Part shown: one piece after another, positions 1 to 8,439 of the stretch | Layout: each line of letters opens with the position of its first letter | How positions within the stretch are numbered: the stretch's first letter is position 1 | DNA from: UBA11222 sp049323435 | GTDB taxonomy: Bacteria > Pseudomonadota > Alphaproteobacteria > UBA11222 | Length of the DNA stretch: 64,000 nt | NCBI GenBank assembly: GCA_049323435.1 | Contig: JBMOMX010000037.1 | Span: forward strand, 13,033-77,032 | Direction of reading: 5' to 3' | Translations under genes and position numbers: made by a program | The notes under the pieces: model-generated | Seen by the model: the letters and a program-made list of their open reading frames with translations, nothing else | What the model was told of the DNA's origin: nothing | The model's database searches: none

Positions 1-551
1 CTATCGATTTTTTCGGAGATAGATTTGCGAAGCTAGTCAAAAAAAACCTTCAGAAGCTCAATACTTGGAAACCAGGAGACCTTAAAGCCATCCGGTATTC
101 TGATCGGTATCTGAGGTCACCGTTGTCCATTCGACTTGCACTGAGTGCTTTTAGTGCACTGCGCGATGCCTTGGCTGGAAAAGGTGCGGCGATCCCTCTC
201 ACTATCGATTCAGTTCTATTGCGGCCTGACTATGGGAGACATCCCTATCTTATCGGTCACGACTGGCAAAATGAAGACGTTCGCAAAGATGTGGTCGTAG
301 GCTTGGCAAAGAAAATGGGCTTTGACGTCGAGTTCAATGTGGGCGGCGCGATGCATGCGCGGGAGCTTACGCTGGAATATGCTGCACTCCAGGTGCGTTT
401 GCGATTGGACCAAGGATTTGGGCATTGGCGGGCCACCAGGAGTGCAAAATTTGAGTTTGGCACCTCGCCAGCACATCAAGTCAGGGCGTTACTTGATAGC
501 CGCTTGTTCGTGTCTGGTGTGGGGCGCACTCATATTGTATTTCTAAGGTAG
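1..551 (+). CDS. 3' end of a large protein, cut by the left edge (possible defence-type helicase C-terminus)
   Basis: The frame is open from base 3 to the TAG at 549-551. The first start-like codon is a TTG at 123, but the translation before it (ending RYSDRYLRSPLS) runs smoothly into what follows, so this is the last roughly 182 residues of a longer protein and not a 142-residue gene. Visible motifs are SDRYLRSPLS, HARELTL and LDQGFGHW. From memory this pattern resembles C-terminal PLD/MIT_C-like modules of large DEAD/DEAH helicases found in phage-defence islands. That is recollection, not a search, and the family could be different. It is followed by a dead IS3 transposase, as at an island margin. 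Confidence 0.5.
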   Translation, partial: IDFFGDRFAKLVKKNLQKLNTWKPGDLKAIRYSDRYLRSPLSIRLALSAFSALRDALAGKGAAIPLTIDSVLLRPDYGRHPYLIGHDWQNEDVRKDVVVGLAKKMGFDVEFNVGGAMHARELTLEYAALQVRLRLDQGFGHWRATRSAKFEFGTSPAHQVRALLDSRLFVSGVGRTHIVFLR

Positions 552-1173
552 ATTCTCTTGTGCCTCAATGTCGTTCAATGGTACCCTTCTATCCCATGGG
601 TGCGGGGGTTTCGTCGGCGGCGTCGCTTCTCGTACGCACCGAGGGCGCACGAACAAGCTAGGCATGAAAGCCACTGCGCGAATCTCCGAGCGCCCCGCAA
701 AGCCACGATACCGGCCATATCCCTCGGTGCTTCGCAATGAAGGAGAACCTCATATCTAGTCCGTCGCAAAGTAGACCGGCTTTTTTTAGGATGCCGCGCT
801 CCGCCTAGAGCCTAGCCACGTCGCGGCGCAGCCGCGCTATCTCAAGTTGTTCCGGCTTCATCTGGCCATGGCCGGGAAAAGCGGAAACCGGGTCCGTGGC
901 AATATCGCGGACCCATTTGCGTAGCACCGTCTGGTTACGGCGCTGATTTGCGGCAACGCACTCGCCCTCGCGATGGCATTGTTGGTATTTTTGTTGGTAT
1001 CTTTCAAAACACCTCAGTAAATTTCGTAATAATAACAATTATATAAAGAGTTTATGTGATTCCCGCAGGCCCACCCGTTTCGCCCGCGCCCTTAGCGCGG
1101 TCTTGTGAAACGGAGCGTCCCCCGAAGCCTTGGCGAAGGGGAACCGGCAAACCCGCCACAGCTGCATCGTTAG
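552..1173. other. intergenic stretch without an intact gene
   Basis: Between the truncated left-edge gene and the ETF-QO promoter I find no intact coding frame. The only recognisable content is the decayed IS3 orfA described separately. The remainder, including the GC-rich stretch 1050-1170, shows nothing I can name. Short open frames on both strands here have no domain-like composition. Confidence 0.6.
755..1000 (-). pseudogene. decayed IS3-family transposase OrfA
   Basis: The minus-strand translation contains VLRKWVRDIA, then PVSAFPGHGQMKPEQLEIA and RLRRDVARL, the signature stretch of IS3-family OrfA proteins. In intact relatives RLRRDVARL is followed by KAERDILKKAAAYF. Here the lysine codon reads TAG (805-807), and the frame continues past it as AERGILKKA before going out of frame. 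The helix-turn-helix half upstream is also corrupted, and no orfB follows. It is therefore a dead fragment, left between a possible island gene and the ETF-QO gene. Confidence 0.8.
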
Positions 1174-1202
1174 TTGACCTGCCACCCCTTGCCGCCTAGA
1201 AA
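1174..1202 (+). promoter_or_regulatory. predicted sigma70-type promoter of the ETF-QO gene
   Basis: TTGACC at 1174-1179 and TAGAAA at 1197-1202 are separated by 17 bases and lie 35 bases before the chosen ATG. Match quality is moderate, especially at -10. Confidence 0.4.
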
Positions 1203-1237
1203 AGCCTATAAGCATTACAAGGATGGAAGGACAGAAT

Positions 1238-2905
1238 ATGAGCGACGCGCCGGAACGCGAATTTATGGAATATGATGTGGTTATCGTTGGCGGCGGGCCT
1301 GCGGGGCTTTCTGCGGCCATCCGGTTGCGTCAGCTCGCCATCGAAACCGGGCAGGAAATTTCCGTCTGTGTGCTGGAAAAAGGCTCCGAGATAGGCGCGC
1401 ATATTCTGTCCGGCGCGGTGATGGACCCGATTGCGATGAACGAGCTGTTTCCGGACTGGAAGGCGATGGGTGCGCCGCTCAATACGCCAGTGATTGACGA
1501 CAGGTTTTACGTATTCGGCCCGGCGGGCGCGTTGCGCATTCCCAATTTCATGCTGCCGCCGATGCTGAACAATCACGGCAATTATGTTGTCAGCCTTGGC
1601 AATGTCTGCCGCTGGCTGGGGCAACAGGCCGAGGCGCTGGGCGCGGAGATTTATCCGGGCTTTGCGGCGGCCGAAGTTCTTTACAATGACGATGGCTCGG
1701 TGCGCGGCGTCGCCACCGGCGATATGGGCGTCGGCAAGGATGGCAAGCCCAAGGACAGCTACACGCCGGGGCTGGAACTGCGCGGCAAATATACGCTGAT
1801 CGCCGAAGGGGTGCGCGGCTCGCTCGCCAAACAGCTGATCGGCAAGTTTCAATTGGACAAGGACAGCGACCATCAGAAATTCGGCATTGGCATAAAGGAA
1901 ATCTGGGATATTGATCCGGCCAAACACAAGCCCGGCCTGGTGATGCACAGTTTCGGCTGGCCGCTCGGCAACAGCACTGGCGGCGGCACATTTCTGTATC
2001 ACATGGAAAATAATCAGATCAGCATCGGCTTTGTGGTGCATCTGAATTACGCCAATCCCTATGTCTCGCCGTTCGATGAATTGCAGCGCCTGAAACATCA
2101 CCCCATCATCGCCGACATGCTGGCGGGCGGGCGCCGTGTCGCCTATGGCGCGCGCGCCATCACCGAGGGCGGTTTGCAATCGGTGCCGAAACTGACCTTT
2201 CCCGGCGGCGCGCTGATCGGCTGTTCGGCGGGCTTTGTCAATGTGCCGCGCATCAAGGGCAGCCATAATGCGATGAAGACCGGCATGCTGGGCGCCGAAG
2301 CGGTATTCGCCGCCGTGCAGGCGGGCAGGCAGCATGATGAACCCGCAAGTTATGAACAGGCTTATCGCGACAGCTGGGTCTATAAAGATCTGTACAAGGT
2401 GCGCAACGCCAAGCCGCTCTGGAGCCGCTTCGGCCTCATTCCCGGCATGGGATTTTTCGGCCTCGATCTGTGGATGAATGCGCTGCGCATCGGTCTGCCA
2501 TTCACGCTGAAACATGGCAAGCCGGATCACGCATCGCTGAAACCGGCCGCGAAATTCAAACCCATCGCCTATCCCAAACCCGACGGCGTACTGTCGTTCG
2601 ACAAACCCAGTTCGGTGTTTTTATCGGCCACCAATCATGAGGAGGATCAGCCCTGCCATCTGACGCTGCGTGATCCCAGCGTGCCGATTGCCAAAAACCT
2701 GCCACTATATGACGAACCGGCACAGCGCTATTGCCCGGCCGGCGTCTATGAGGTGATCCGCGACGCCAATGGCGCCAATCCGCGTTTCCAGATCAATGCG
2801 CAAAACTGCGTGCATTGCAAAACCTGCGACATCAAGGACCCGGCCCAGAATATCAACTGGACCGTGCCCGAAGGCGCAGGCGGGCCGAATTACCCGAATA
2901 TGTGA
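1238..2905 (+). CDS. electron transfer flavoprotein-ubiquinone oxidoreductase
   Basis: A membrane-associated flavoprotein of 555 residues that passes electrons from ETF (fatty-acid and amino-acid dehydrogenases) to ubiquinone. The N-terminus has the FAD dinucleotide motif VVIVGGGPAGLSAA. The C-terminal ferredoxin-like domain holds the four cysteines of the 4Fe-4S cluster (C499, C524, C527, C530, in CPAGVYE and NCVHCKTCDIKDP). Length and motifs match the family throughout. I chose ATG 1238 because AGGA sits 7 bases upstream. An in-frame ATG at 1223 has poorer spacing. It is monocistronic or leads into the flavin oxidoreductase 115 bases downstream. In this genome it would serve the acyl-CoA dehydrogenase-type enzymes. 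Confidence 0.95.
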   Translation: MSDAPEREFMEYDVVIVGGGPAGLSAAIRLRQLAIETGQEISVCVLEKGSEIGAHILSGAVMDPIAMNELFPDWKAMGAPLNTPVIDDRFYVFGPAGALRIPNFMLPPMLNNHGNYVVSLGNVCRWLGQQAEALGAEIYPGFAAAEVLYNDDGSVRGVATGDMGVGKDGKPKDSYTPGLELRGKYTLIAEGVRGSLAKQLIGKFQLDKDSDHQKFGIGIKEIWDIDPAKHKPGLVMHSFGWPLGNSTGGGTFLYHMENNQISIGFVVHLNYANPYVSPFDELQRLKHHPIIADMLAGGRRVAYGARAITEGGLQSVPKLTFPGGALIGCSAGFVNVPRIKGSHNAMKTGMLGAEAVFAAVQAGRQHDEPASYEQAYRDSWVYKDLYKVRNAKPLWSRFGLIPGMGFFGLDLWMNALRIGLPFTLKHGKPDHASLKPAAKFKPIAYPKPDGVLSFDKPSSVFLSATNHEEDQPCHLTLRDPSVPIAKNLPLYDEPAQRYCPAGVYEVIRDANGANPRFQINAQNCVHCKTCDIKDPAQNINWTVPEGAGGPNYPNM

Positions 2906-3020
2906 GGGGTTGCGCCGCTGCGCACAGCTTTTGACCGGCGCGAAGAAGCAGCATTTACTGACTGGTGCTTTGTTTGCTAAAACCCTTATAACAGATGGCA
3001 ACATAACAGGGAGAGACGAC

Positions 3021-4163
3021 ATGGCGAAGAATCGCGTTTGTGAAATACTGGGCATTGAGCACCCGATCCTTTTGGCGGGTATGGGCGGCGCTTCGGTGCC
3101 CAAGCTGGCTGCCGCCGTGTCGGAAGCGGGCGGACTTGGGGTGTTGGGTGCGGCGGCCTGCGGCCCGCAATTGCTGCGCAAATGGATTCAGGAAATTCGC
3201 AGCTATACGGATAAGCCGTTTGCGGTAGACACGCTGCTGCCGGCCTCGGTGCGCCGCGACGACGGGAGCAAAAATTCCGATGGCCCCTCGCCTATGGATC
3301 TGCTGCCCCAGCATATGGCATTTGCCGAAGAATTCATGAAACGCGAAGGCTTGTCGCGGCCGACCAAGGATCAGATCGCTGAATGGCTGGGCGAAGCCAA
3401 TCGCGCGCCGGGCGAGCCGATGTTCCTGACCAAGGAATTTTTCGACGCACAGATGCAGGTCGTGATCGAAGAGCGCGTGCCGGTCTATGCAGCGGGTCTT
3501 GGCAATCCTGGCCCGTGGATGCGTGAGATGCGCGCTAATGGCACCAAGGTGATGGGCGTTGTTGGCGCGGTGCGCCATGCCGTGCAATTGGCCTCGGCCG
3601 GTGTGGACATGATTGTTGCGCAGGGCCATGACGGCGGCGGGCATAATTCACCCATCGGCACCATGGCGCTGATTCCGCAGGTGGTGGATGCCGTGGGCGG
3701 CCCGAAAGGCATTCCCGTATTGGGCGCGGGCGGTATTTGCGACGGGCGCGGGGTGGCCGCTGCCTTCTGTCTGGGCGCCGAAGGGGTCTGGATTGGTTCA
3801 GCCTTCCTGGCCAGCGAGGAAGCCAATCTTCTGCCGTACCAGAAACAGGCGATTGTCGATAGCAATGAAGAAAACACCATGGTGTCCAAATCCGTCACCG
3901 GCAAGCCCGCGCGCCTGATCCGCACCAAATGGGCGCAGGCCTATGTGGATGCCAAGATGGACCCGCTGCCGATGCCGTTCCAGTCGATGGTGTCCAGTCA
4001 GGTTTTGGCGGCGGCCCAAATCGGCAATCGCGCCGATGTTGCGCCGGGCTTTGCAGGACAGGGCATTGGTCTGATCAAATCGGTGCGCCCGGCCCGCGAT
4101 ATTTTCGAAGATCTTGTCGAAGGCTGCAAACGCGCCATCGCCAACGCCCCGCGCGAAATCTGA
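3021..4163 (+). CDS. NAD(P)H-dependent flavin oxidoreductase / nitronate monooxygenase family
   Basis: A 380-residue FMN TIM-barrel protein of the 2-nitropropane dioxygenase family. The N-terminus ILGIEHPILLAGMGG is the family's phosphate/flavin entry. IVAQGHDGGGHNS (around 199-210) carries the histidine region (H208) used as base in nitronate monooxygenases, followed by LIPQVVDAVG and VLGAGGICDGRG. A good ribosome site (AGGGAGAGA) precedes ATG 3021. The physiological substrate is not readable from sequence, and many members are annotated only as enoyl-reductase-like or nitronate monooxygenases. It ends 58 bases before the convergent trmB, with a hairpin between. Confidence 0.85.
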   Translation: MAKNRVCEILGIEHPILLAGMGGASVPKLAAAVSEAGGLGVLGAAACGPQLLRKWIQEIRSYTDKPFAVDTLLPASVRRDDGSKNSDGPSPMDLLPQHMAFAEEFMKREGLSRPTKDQIAEWLGEANRAPGEPMFLTKEFFDAQMQVVIEERVPVYAAGLGNPGPWMREMRANGTKVMGVVGAVRHAVQLASAGVDMIVAQGHDGGGHNSPIGTMALIPQVVDAVGGPKGIPVLGAGGICDGRGVAAAFCLGAEGVWIGSAFLASEEANLLPYQKQAIVDSNEENTMVSKSVTGKPARLIRTKWAQAYVDAKMDPLPMPFQSMVSSQVLAAAQIGNRADVAPGFAGQGIGLIKSVRPARDIFEDLVEGCKRAIANAPREI

Positions 4164-4168
4164 TATTT

Positions 4169-4208
4169 ATGGGGACAGTGTTTATGCATTGCGAAATGCT
4201 GTCCCCAT
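4169..4208. terminator. bidirectional hairpin between convergent genes (terminator or REP-like)
   Basis: ATGGGGACAG (4169-4178) and CTGTCCCCAT (4199-4208) are a perfect 10-bp inverted repeat, and the loop itself contains GCATT/AATGC. It fills the gap between the convergent flavin oxidoreductase and trmB genes. There is no long T-run, so termination may be Rho-assisted, or this may be a REP-type palindrome. Confidence 0.5.
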
Positions 4209-4221
4209 TAAATCATCCCTT

Positions 4222-4908
4222 TTAAATCCGGATGAAGCGCAGATGCTGTGCGCTGCGGCCTTCGGCTTGGGCCCTGGCTTCATATTTGGTTAAAGGCGCG
4301 CCGCCGCGTTCATGGCGGGCCTCGGTAAAGTCCGGATGGGCCTGTATGTGCGCCAGTGTCCATTGGCAATAGTCCGGGCTGTCGCTGGCAAAGTGCAACT
4401 CAGCGCCGGGACGCAGAACACGCGCCAGCGCATCCAGATTCTCATTCGAGATGAAACGCCGCTTATGGTGGCGTTTTCTGGGCCAGGGATCCGGAAACAG
4501 AATAAACACCCCGGCAATACTGCGCGCGGGCAGCGTCCCCATCAGAATGCGCGCATCTCCCGCATGAATACGGATGTTTCCCAGCCCCTCCAGGGCAATG
4601 CGGTGCAGCAGATTCGCCACGCCATTCACATATGGCTCGCAGCCGATAAAACCGGCATGCGGCCGGGACCGGGCCGCCCAGAGCAGATGGCCCCCATCCC
4701 CGAAACCAATTTCCAGCCACACACCGCTTGGATGATGTGAAAACAGCAGCGCCGGATCTTTGGCGGCGCACTCAAGCGGCGCCGACAGAATTGGTAACAG
4801 CCCCTCAAGCGCCTGCCGGGCGGCTATCGAAAGACGATGGCCGCGTTTGCGGCCATGCACCCGGACAGGCTTGTGTTGCGCGCCAGCTGTGTGCGCACTT
4901 TCCTGCAT
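4222..4908 (-). CDS. trmB: tRNA (guanine-N7-)-methyltransferase
   Basis: This enzyme makes m7G46 in the tRNA variable loop using SAM. The 228 residues contain the SAM-binding motif EIGFGDG (66-72), the acidic end of the second strand (FIGCEPY), and the family hallmark FPDPWPRKRHHKRR (138-151). The basic N-terminal extension (VRVHGRKRGHRLS) is common in alphaproteobacterial TrmB. It starts 9 bases after the metK stop on the same strand, so a metK-trmB operon is likely, placing SAM synthesis with a SAM consumer. Confidence 0.95.
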   Translation of the reverse strand: MQESAHTAGAQHKPVRVHGRKRGHRLSIAARQALEGLLPILSAPLECAAKDPALLFSHHPSGVWLEIGFGDGGHLLWAARSRPHAGFIGCEPYVNGVANLLHRIALEGLGNIRIHAGDARILMGTLPARSIAGVFILFPDPWPRKRHHKRRFISNENLDALARVLRPGAELHFASDSPDYCQWTLAHIQAHPDFTEARHERGGAPLTKYEARAQAEGRSAQHLRFIRI

Positions 4909-4917
4909 CGTGGACTG

Positions 4918-6081
4918 TCAGCGTAGTGCGGCTTGCAGGGCCTCGACCAGATCGGTTTTTTCCCAGGAAAAGCCGCCATCGGCTTCCGGCGCGCGGCCAA
5001 AATGCCCATAGGAAGCCGTGCGCGCATAGATCGGGCGCGCCAGTCCCAGCCGGTCCCGGATGCCGCGCGGGGTGAAATCGGCGACAGCGGAAATGGCTTT
5101 TTCCAGCTTTGCCTCATCAACAGTGCCGGTGCCATGCGTGTCCACATAGATCGCCAGCGGCTTGGAAACACCGATCGCATAAGCCAGCTGGATGGTGCAT
5201 CGATCCGCCAGCCCCGCCGCCACAACATTCTTGGCCATATGCCGCGCTGCATAAGCAGCGGAGCGGTCCACCTTGGTCGGGTCTTTGCCCGAAAAGGCGC
5301 CGCCGCCATGCGGGGCAGCCCCGCCATAAGTATCGACAATGATCTTGCGTCCGGTCAGTCCCGCATCCCCATCTGGACCGCCGATGACAAATTTTCCGGT
5401 AGGATTGACGTAAAATTCGTCTTCCGGGCACATCCAGCCTTTGGGCAGAACCGATTCGACATAGGGGCGCACCAGCTTGCGAACATCCGCCTGGCTAAGC
5501 CCGTCCCGATGTTGCGTGGAGACAACGATCGAGGTCGCCTTTACCGGTTTGCCATTCACATAATGCAGCGTGACCTGGCTTTTGGCGTCAGGACCGAATT
5601 CGGGGGCCTTGCCCGCATGGCGGGCATCCGACATTGCCTGGAGAATGCGGTGCGCATAAACCAGCGGGGCGGGCATCAGCACATCTGTTTCGCGGCAGGC
5701 ATAGCCGAACATGATGCCCTGATCACCGGCGCCGATATCCTTGTTGCCGGAGGCGTCAACCCCCTGCGCAATATCGGCGGACTGGGCATGCAGGCGGATC
5801 AACACCTCGGCCTTGGCGTGGTGGAAGCCTTCCTGCTCATAACCGATTTTCCTGACGGTCTCGCGGGCAATCGCCTCGATCCGGTCACGCGGCACATCGC
5901 CGCGCACTTCGCCAGCCAGAACAATCAGATTGGTCGTTGTCAGAGTTTCACAGGCAACACGGGCATTGGGATCGCGGGACAGAAATTCATCCACCACTGC
6001 GTCCGATATCATGTCGCAAATCTTATCGGGATGCCCCTCGGACACGGACTCGCTGGTAAAAAGGTAATCATTCCTGGCCAC
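4918..6081 (-). CDS. metK: S-adenosylmethionine synthetase
   Basis: This cytoplasmic enzyme makes SAM from methionine and ATP. All 387 residues align with the family: N-terminal FTSESVSEGHPDK, GAGDQGIMFGYA, FVIGGPDGDAGLTGRKIIVDTYGG and the C-terminal YGHFGR. The start is GTG at 6081 with GGGAG about 8 bases upstream. It follows an XRE regulator gene and precedes trmB on the minus strand. A hairpin with a T-run sits in its 5' leader (separate entry). Confidence 0.97.
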   Translation of the reverse strand: MARNDYLFTSESVSEGHPDKICDMISDAVVDEFLSRDPNARVACETLTTTNLIVLAGEVRGDVPRDRIEAIARETVRKIGYEQEGFHHAKAEVLIRLHAQSADIAQGVDASGNKDIGAGDQGIMFGYACRETDVLMPAPLVYAHRILQAMSDARHAGKAPEFGPDAKSQVTLHYVNGKPVKATSIVVSTQHRDGLSQADVRKLVRPYVESVLPKGWMCPEDEFYVNPTGKFVIGGPDGDAGLTGRKIIVDTYGGAAPHGGGAFSGKDPTKVDRSAAYAARHMAKNVVAAGLADRCTIQLAYAIGVSKPLAIYVDTHGTGTVDEAKLEKAISAVADFTPRGIRDRLGLARPIYARTASYGHFGRAPEADGGFSWEKTDLVEALQAALR

Positions 6082-6097
6082 GGCCTATTCTCCCTCA

Positions 6098-6123
6098 ATA
6101 AAAATCCGGATCGCCAGGCGATC
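6098..6123 (-). terminator. terminator-like hairpin in the metK leader
   Basis: The palindrome GATCGCCAGGCGATC occupies 6109-6123. Read on the minus strand it is followed by CGGATTTTTATT, so it looks like an intrinsic terminator 17-40 bases before the metK start. It could end the upstream XRE transcript or act as an attenuator for metK. Choosing between these needs transcript data. Confidence 0.5.
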
Positions 6124-6263
6124 ACATTCCAGTGGTATACGCCGCGTGAGCACCCGGCGCATACGGGGCCTGACATATCATCTTTGCATGCTGTACGGCC
6201 AGATTTATTGCGTCTGTAGCAGTGCGGAAATCCGCCCTGTGCGGCGGTCCCGGATTTTTGGGA

Positions 6264-6680
6264 TCAGGGGCTCTCCTGCCCGGCCAGCGCCCTGGCAAGA
6301 TCAACCAGGCGTTTGCGCACGGCATTATCCTTAATGGCGGCAAAGGCGCGGTTAAGATGAATGCCCTCCGGCGTTTGTACGAAATCCATCATCATCGGGG
6401 CGGCGTCGCTTTCCATAAACCCGCTGGCGGAAACGGGCTGGCTGTCGGGAGCGTCATCAAAGAAGAATTGAACGGAAACGCCAAGCAGTTGGGCGATCCG
6501 GAACAATCTGCCTGCGCCAATGCGGTTTGCACCCTTTTCATATTTCTGCACTTGCTGAAATGTCAGGTTCAGGGCATCCCCCAGTTTTTCCTGGCTCATG
6601 CCAATCAGCATGCGGCGCAACCGCACGCGCCCGCCCACATGCACATCAATCGGGTCGGGAACTTTCTTAAGCATGGACAT
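6264..6680 (-). CDS. XRE-family transcriptional regulator
   Basis: A 138-residue protein with an N-terminal Cro/C1 helix-turn-helix (VRLRRMLIGMSQEKLGDAL through FQQVQKYEKGANRIGAGRL, roughly 18-60) and an alpha-helical C-terminus (AFAAIKDNAVRKRLVDLARAL). This regulator is typically found between lnt and metK in alphaproteobacteria, and homologues there are described as stress or cell-cycle regulators. The target here is unknown. AGGAG lies 6 bases before the ATG. It is separated from metK by 182 bases with a hairpin, so it may be its own transcription unit. Confidence 0.85.
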   Translation of the reverse strand: MSMLKKVPDPIDVHVGGRVRLRRMLIGMSQEKLGDALNLTFQQVQKYEKGANRIGAGRLFRIAQLLGVSVQFFFDDAPDSQPVSASGFMESDAAPMMMDFVQTPEGIHLNRAFAAIKDNAVRKRLVDLARALAGQESP

Positions 6681-6801
6681 AATCTCCTAATGATTTACTT
6701 CGTATCACCCAGAAGCTTTACTTAATCATACGATTATTGGTCAAGCCATCTATATCTATAATTGCATAATCAGCCATTATATGCACCCTTGGCCGGGAAA
6801 T

Positions 6802-8439
6802 TTAAACATTCCGGTTGCTGCCGGGGGCAAAGCGCAGGGCAAGAACAGCCATTGAGATCAGCGCGAGCAGAAATGCGTAAACAATATCCCCCCAGCGTGC
6901 ATATGGCGTGGCCGCCAGCGCCCCAGGCAGGGGGCTGTCTATGACCCCCTGGACATTCAGCGCCAGGCTGGCCCTGCGGCGGCCATAGGCGTCAAATAGC
7001 GCGGATATACCCGTATTGGCGGCGCGCACCAACGGCAAACCCTGCTCGATGGCGCGCATTCGGGCCTGTGACAGATGCTGGTATGGCCCGCCGCTATCGC
7101 CAAACCAGGCGTCATTGGTCACATTCAGCAGCCAGCCGGGGCGATGGTTCTTATCCACCACCTGGCCGGGAAAAATCGCCTCATAGCAGATCAGGGGGCT
7201 GAAGGGCGGCAGGCCAGGCGCGGTCAGGGTTTTCGCGCCCGGCCCTGCCGCAAAACTGCCCAGATCAACCGTCAGCTTTTTAAATCCGGCGGCTGCAAAA
7301 AATTCGGGAAAGGGCAGATATTCACCAAAGGGCACCAGATGCGCCTTGTCATAGACGGCAGGCACATTGCCATCCCCATCCACTACGACCACGCTATTAT
7401 ACACGGGCGGATCATTCGCACTGCTTGGCGCACCGGCAGGCGTTCCCAGACGCGGCGCGCCCGATATCACCGCGCCTGCGGGCGGAACAAGCCGCGCCAT
7501 CTGCGCCAGCGCCGCTTCGGATTGCAGCAGAAAAAAAGGCGTCGCCGCTTCGGGCCAAATCACATGGGTGGGCGGCCGGGTGCCCGGCATAGCGGCAGGC
7601 GCCGCGGATAATTCGATCAGTCTACGGAAGATCGCGGCGCGCTGGTCCGGCTGCCATTTGGCGGCCTGCGCGACATTGGGTTGCACGATACGCAGCCGCA
7701 CGCCCGGCACATCCCCCGGCGGGTTCTGTTGCAGCCGCGCATCCCCCCAGACGGTCATGCCCAGCAACAGCGCCAGGCCGCATCCAGCCGGGATCGCCAT
7801 GCGCCAGGCGCCGGCTTTTGTATCCGCCAGCAGCGCGGGAAGGGCCGCCAGAGCAACAGTGATCAGACCCAATCCGTAAACGCCAAGGATCGCGGCGCTT
7901 TGTGTGATGGCCAGCAGGGGAAAAAAATCCGCCGCCCATATATTGCCGCTCAGATTCCAGGGAAAGCCTGTGAAAATATGCCCGCGCAGCCATTCCGCAA
8001 CTGACCAGCACAGCGCCAGCATCAGAATGCGTTCCGGCCCGCCAGACCATGCTGATCTGGCGGTCAGGGTGGCGGCGGCGCTGAACAGCGCCAGACCGGC
8101 AGGCAAGGCCAGAACCGCGACAGGAATAAAATGCCCGAAACTGTCCGCATCCACTGTCAACGCAAAGCCAACCCAGTACAGGCCCGACAGAAAAAATCCG
8201 AAGCCAAACCACCAGCCGATGGCCGCCGCCGCGCGCCATGACCGCCAGCCCTTTGCGGGGCCAATCCCGTCCAGCAGCCAGGTCAACAGGGTGAAACTGA
8301 CAAATATAATGGGTACATAGTGAAATGGCGCCAGCGCCAGGCTGAACCCCGCACCTGCAAGAAAGGCGGTGGCGAAGGCGCGGCTGCGCGGCCCTGCGCC
8401 AAACCATGCCGCCGCCGTTGCAATGGCTTGCCTGCTCAC
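6802..8439 (-). CDS. lnt: apolipoprotein N-acyltransferase
   Basis: An inner-membrane enzyme that adds the third acyl chain to lipoproteins. The 545 residues begin with about six membrane segments (residues 10-240, e.g. FATAFLAGAGFSLALAPF), then a periplasmic nitrilase domain with the Glu-Lys-Cys triad visible in IWPEAATPFF, YDKAHLVPFGEYLP and PLICYEAIFP. A last hydrophobic segment lies near the C-terminus (YAFLLALISMAVLAL). The GTG start overlaps the stop of the upstream CBS-domain gene by 4 bases, indicating translational coupling. Confidence 0.93.
   Translation of the reverse strand: MSRQAIATAAAWFGAGPRSRAFATAFLAGAGFSLALAPFHYVPIIFVSFTLLTWLLDGIGPAKGWRSWRAAAAIGWWFGFGFFLSGLYWVGFALTVDADSFGHFIPVAVLALPAGLALFSAAATLTARSAWSGGPERILMLALCWSVAEWLRGHIFTGFPWNLSGNIWAADFFPLLAITQSAAILGVYGLGLITVALAALPALLADTKAGAWRMAIPAGCGLALLLGMTVWGDARLQQNPPGDVPGVRLRIVQPNVAQAAKWQPDQRAAIFRRLIELSAAPAAMPGTRPPTHVIWPEAATPFFLLQSEAALAQMARLVPPAGAVISGAPRLGTPAGAPSSANDPPVYNSVVVVDGDGNVPAVYDKAHLVPFGEYLPFPEFFAAAGFKKLTVDLGSFAAGPGAKTLTAPGLPPFSPLICYEAIFPGQVVDKNHRPGWLLNVTNDAWFGDSGGPYQHLSQARMRAIEQGLPLVRAANTGISALFDAYGRRRASLALNVQGVIDSPLPGALAATPYARWGDIVYAFLLALISMAVLALRFAPGSNRNV

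Noticed and set aside
1196..2530. 444-codon open frame antisense to the ETF-QO gene
   Set aside because: Its translation is His/Arg/Ala-rich with no domain pattern. It is the reverse-strand shadow of a GC-rich gene with strong ETF-QO motifs.
6124..6180. SAM/SAH-type riboswitch before metK
   Set aside because: I tried to fit GGTGCTCACGCGG...ACCACTGG to the known SAM/SAH motif; the P1 stem pairs poorly and the spacing to the start is too long. Only the hairpin with T-run is reported.
4933..6219. 428-codon plus-strand frame over metK
   Set aside because: Antisense shadow; metK on the minus strand accounts for the full length.
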